The notes below the pieces were generated by a model, which saw only the letters and a list, made by a program, of their open reading frames with translations, was not told the DNA's origin and ran no database searches. Positions 5,551 through 5,922 of a stretch of 5,922 bases of DNA are shown here, piece after piece; position 1 is the stretch's first letter; each line of letters starts with the position of its first letter. The stretch spans positions 1 to 5,922 of the forward strand of contig CAJTRM010000068.1 of assembly GCA_910578865.1 (NCBI GenBank). The letters are read 5' to 3'. The DNA is from an uncultured Dorea sp. (GTDB taxonomy: Bacteria; Bacillota_A; Clostridia; Lachnospirales; Lachnospiraceae). The translations under genes and the position numbers were made by a program.

Positions 5551-5575
5551 TGTCTGTATCTTTTCCTTTTTATAG

Positions 5576-5606
5576 CTACCCTTTTGGGAAGTATCTACCC
5601 AAAAAG
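5576..5606. promoter_or_regulatory. Candidate HxlR operator in the divergent promoter region
   Basis: Two direct CTACCC copies (5576-5581 and 5595-5600) are 19 bp apart start to start. An inverted pair, CTTTTGGG (5581-5588) and CCCAAAAAG (5598-5606), overlaps them. HxlR-family proteins bind such short repeated or inverted sites next to their own gene. The position just upstream of the hxlR-type start fits autoregulation. Confidence 0.4.
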
Positions 5607-5652
5607 TGCATTCTTGCGGAATTTCTGTATCCTGCTAAAATTTAGGTCAACG

Positions 5653-5678
5653 GTTAATTAACACGTTCAGTATACAAT
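5653..5678 (+). promoter_or_regulatory. Palindrome GTTAATTAAC and probable -10 of the nitroreductase gene
   Basis: GTTAATTAAC (5653-5662) is a perfect 10-bp palindrome lying where a -35 box would be. TACAAT (5673-5678) matches the -10 consensus at 5 of 6 positions. No good -35 is visible, which would suit an activated or repressor-overlapped promoter. The palindrome is a second candidate regulator site. Confidence 0.35.
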
Positions 5679-5699
5679 AGAAAGAGAGGATTTGCCACT

Positions 5700-5849
5700 A
5701 TGGATTTTATCGAAATTGCAAAGAAGCGTTATTCCGTCCGGAGCTATAAGGACAAAGAGGTGGAGGAGGAAAAGCTGCAAAAGATTCTGGAGGCGGCCCA
5801 TGTTGCGCCGACTGCGGCCAACCTCCAGCCCGTCCGCCTGATTGGATAG
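5700..5849 (+). pseudogene. Nitroreductase-family protein, 5' fragment interrupted by an insertion sequence
   Basis: ATG 5700 follows AGAGAGGA (5683-5690) at 9 nt. The 49-codon frame begins MDFIEIAKKRYSVRSYKDKE, with the FMN-binding RYSVRSY motif (10-16), and continues to APTAANLQPVRLI (36-48). This is the conserved start of nitroreductases, which are FMN-dependent NAD(P)H enzymes of about 170-200 residues. Similarity stops after RLI, where valine-rich strand residues are expected; instead there is G and a TAG at 5847. The following DNA looks like an insertion-sequence end, so the gene is broken here and its remainder should lie beyond the element, outside the window. The divergent HxlR-type regulator is the likely controller. 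The fragment has higher GC than the cargo. Confidence 0.85.
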
Positions 5850-5922
5850 GCTACAATAAACTGGACAAATTTTTTAAGGTCATATAATATAAAACCAATA
5901 AACAAAGGAGCAACCAATATGA
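5844..5922 (+). mobile_element. Left end of an insertion sequence (IS3-like?) with transposase start at 5919
   Basis: Where the nitroreductase ends, composition changes abruptly to AT-rich DNA starting near GGATAGGCTACAATAAAC. This is followed by TGGACA (5862-5867) and a perfect TATAAT (5883-5888), a possible promoter with a 15-bp spacer, then AAAGGAG (5904-5910) 8 nt before ATG at 5919. Only that start codon is in the window. A short terminal region with ACTGGACAAATTTTTT and an ATG about 75 bp in fits IS3-type ends, but the family cannot be proven without the transposase. The exact boundary is uncertain within about 5844-5850. Confidence 0.65.

Noticed and set aside
1..5922. CRISPR array, tRNA or rRNA genes
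   Set aside because: No regularly spaced repeats and no tRNA-like or rRNA-like sequence were seen on either strand.

Overview
The window looks like accessory DNA from a Clostridia-type Firmicute, probably gut-associated. The reasons are strong AGGAGG-type ribosome binding sites, a Tn916/ICE-type integrase beside a DUF3173-type small protein, an XRE regulator, and an HxlR/nitroreductase pair of more GC-rich, chromosome-like composition. No gene here fixes a species. All family calls come from reading motifs by eye; no database search was run.

Left edge (1-363, minus strand): the first 78 codons of a tyrosine integrase reading out of the window. Immediately upstream is the C-terminal half of a DUF3173-type protein that has lost its start. 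This is the recombination module of an integrative element, whose end should lie a little beyond the left edge.

Cargo (about 420-4620, plus strand, visibly AT-rich): an XRE-type HTH protein (574-798), a possible 13-codon leader ORF, a 590-residue protein whose C-terminal third is an apparently intact nucleoside phosphorylase/nucleosidase domain (885-2657), a 332-residue beta-RFAP-synthase-like GHMP-fold protein (2886-3884), and a NUDT15-like Nudix hydrolase (start revised to 3927, end 4361). A possible 30-residue hydrophobic peptide follows (4525-4617). The family of the 332-residue protein includes PRPP-dependent C-ribosyl transferases of methanopterin and C-nucleoside biosynthesis. A regulator, a nucleoside-cleaving domain with a large unassigned N-terminus, a ribosyl-transfer enzyme and a nucleotide-cleaning Nudix enzyme together suggest a nucleoside- or nucleotide-based system. 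It could be phage defence, signalling or a small biosynthetic route; the sequence alone does not decide.

Flanks of the cargo: related hairpin repeats lie at 363-416 and 4678-4730, with two further shared words (TTTTAACGATAG and AAATTTTCTATAAA) at similar spacing on each side. The cargo therefore appears to sit between diverged copies of one noncoding segment. Terminators lie on both sides. From 4731 to 5160 I see a strong terminator, a 12-bp-arm palindrome and no convincing gene.

Right side (5161-5922): a bidirectional terminator, an HxlR-family regulator on the minus strand, a divergent promoter region with candidate operators, and a nitroreductase gene cut after 48 recognisable codons by the left end of an insertion sequence whose transposase begins at 5919.
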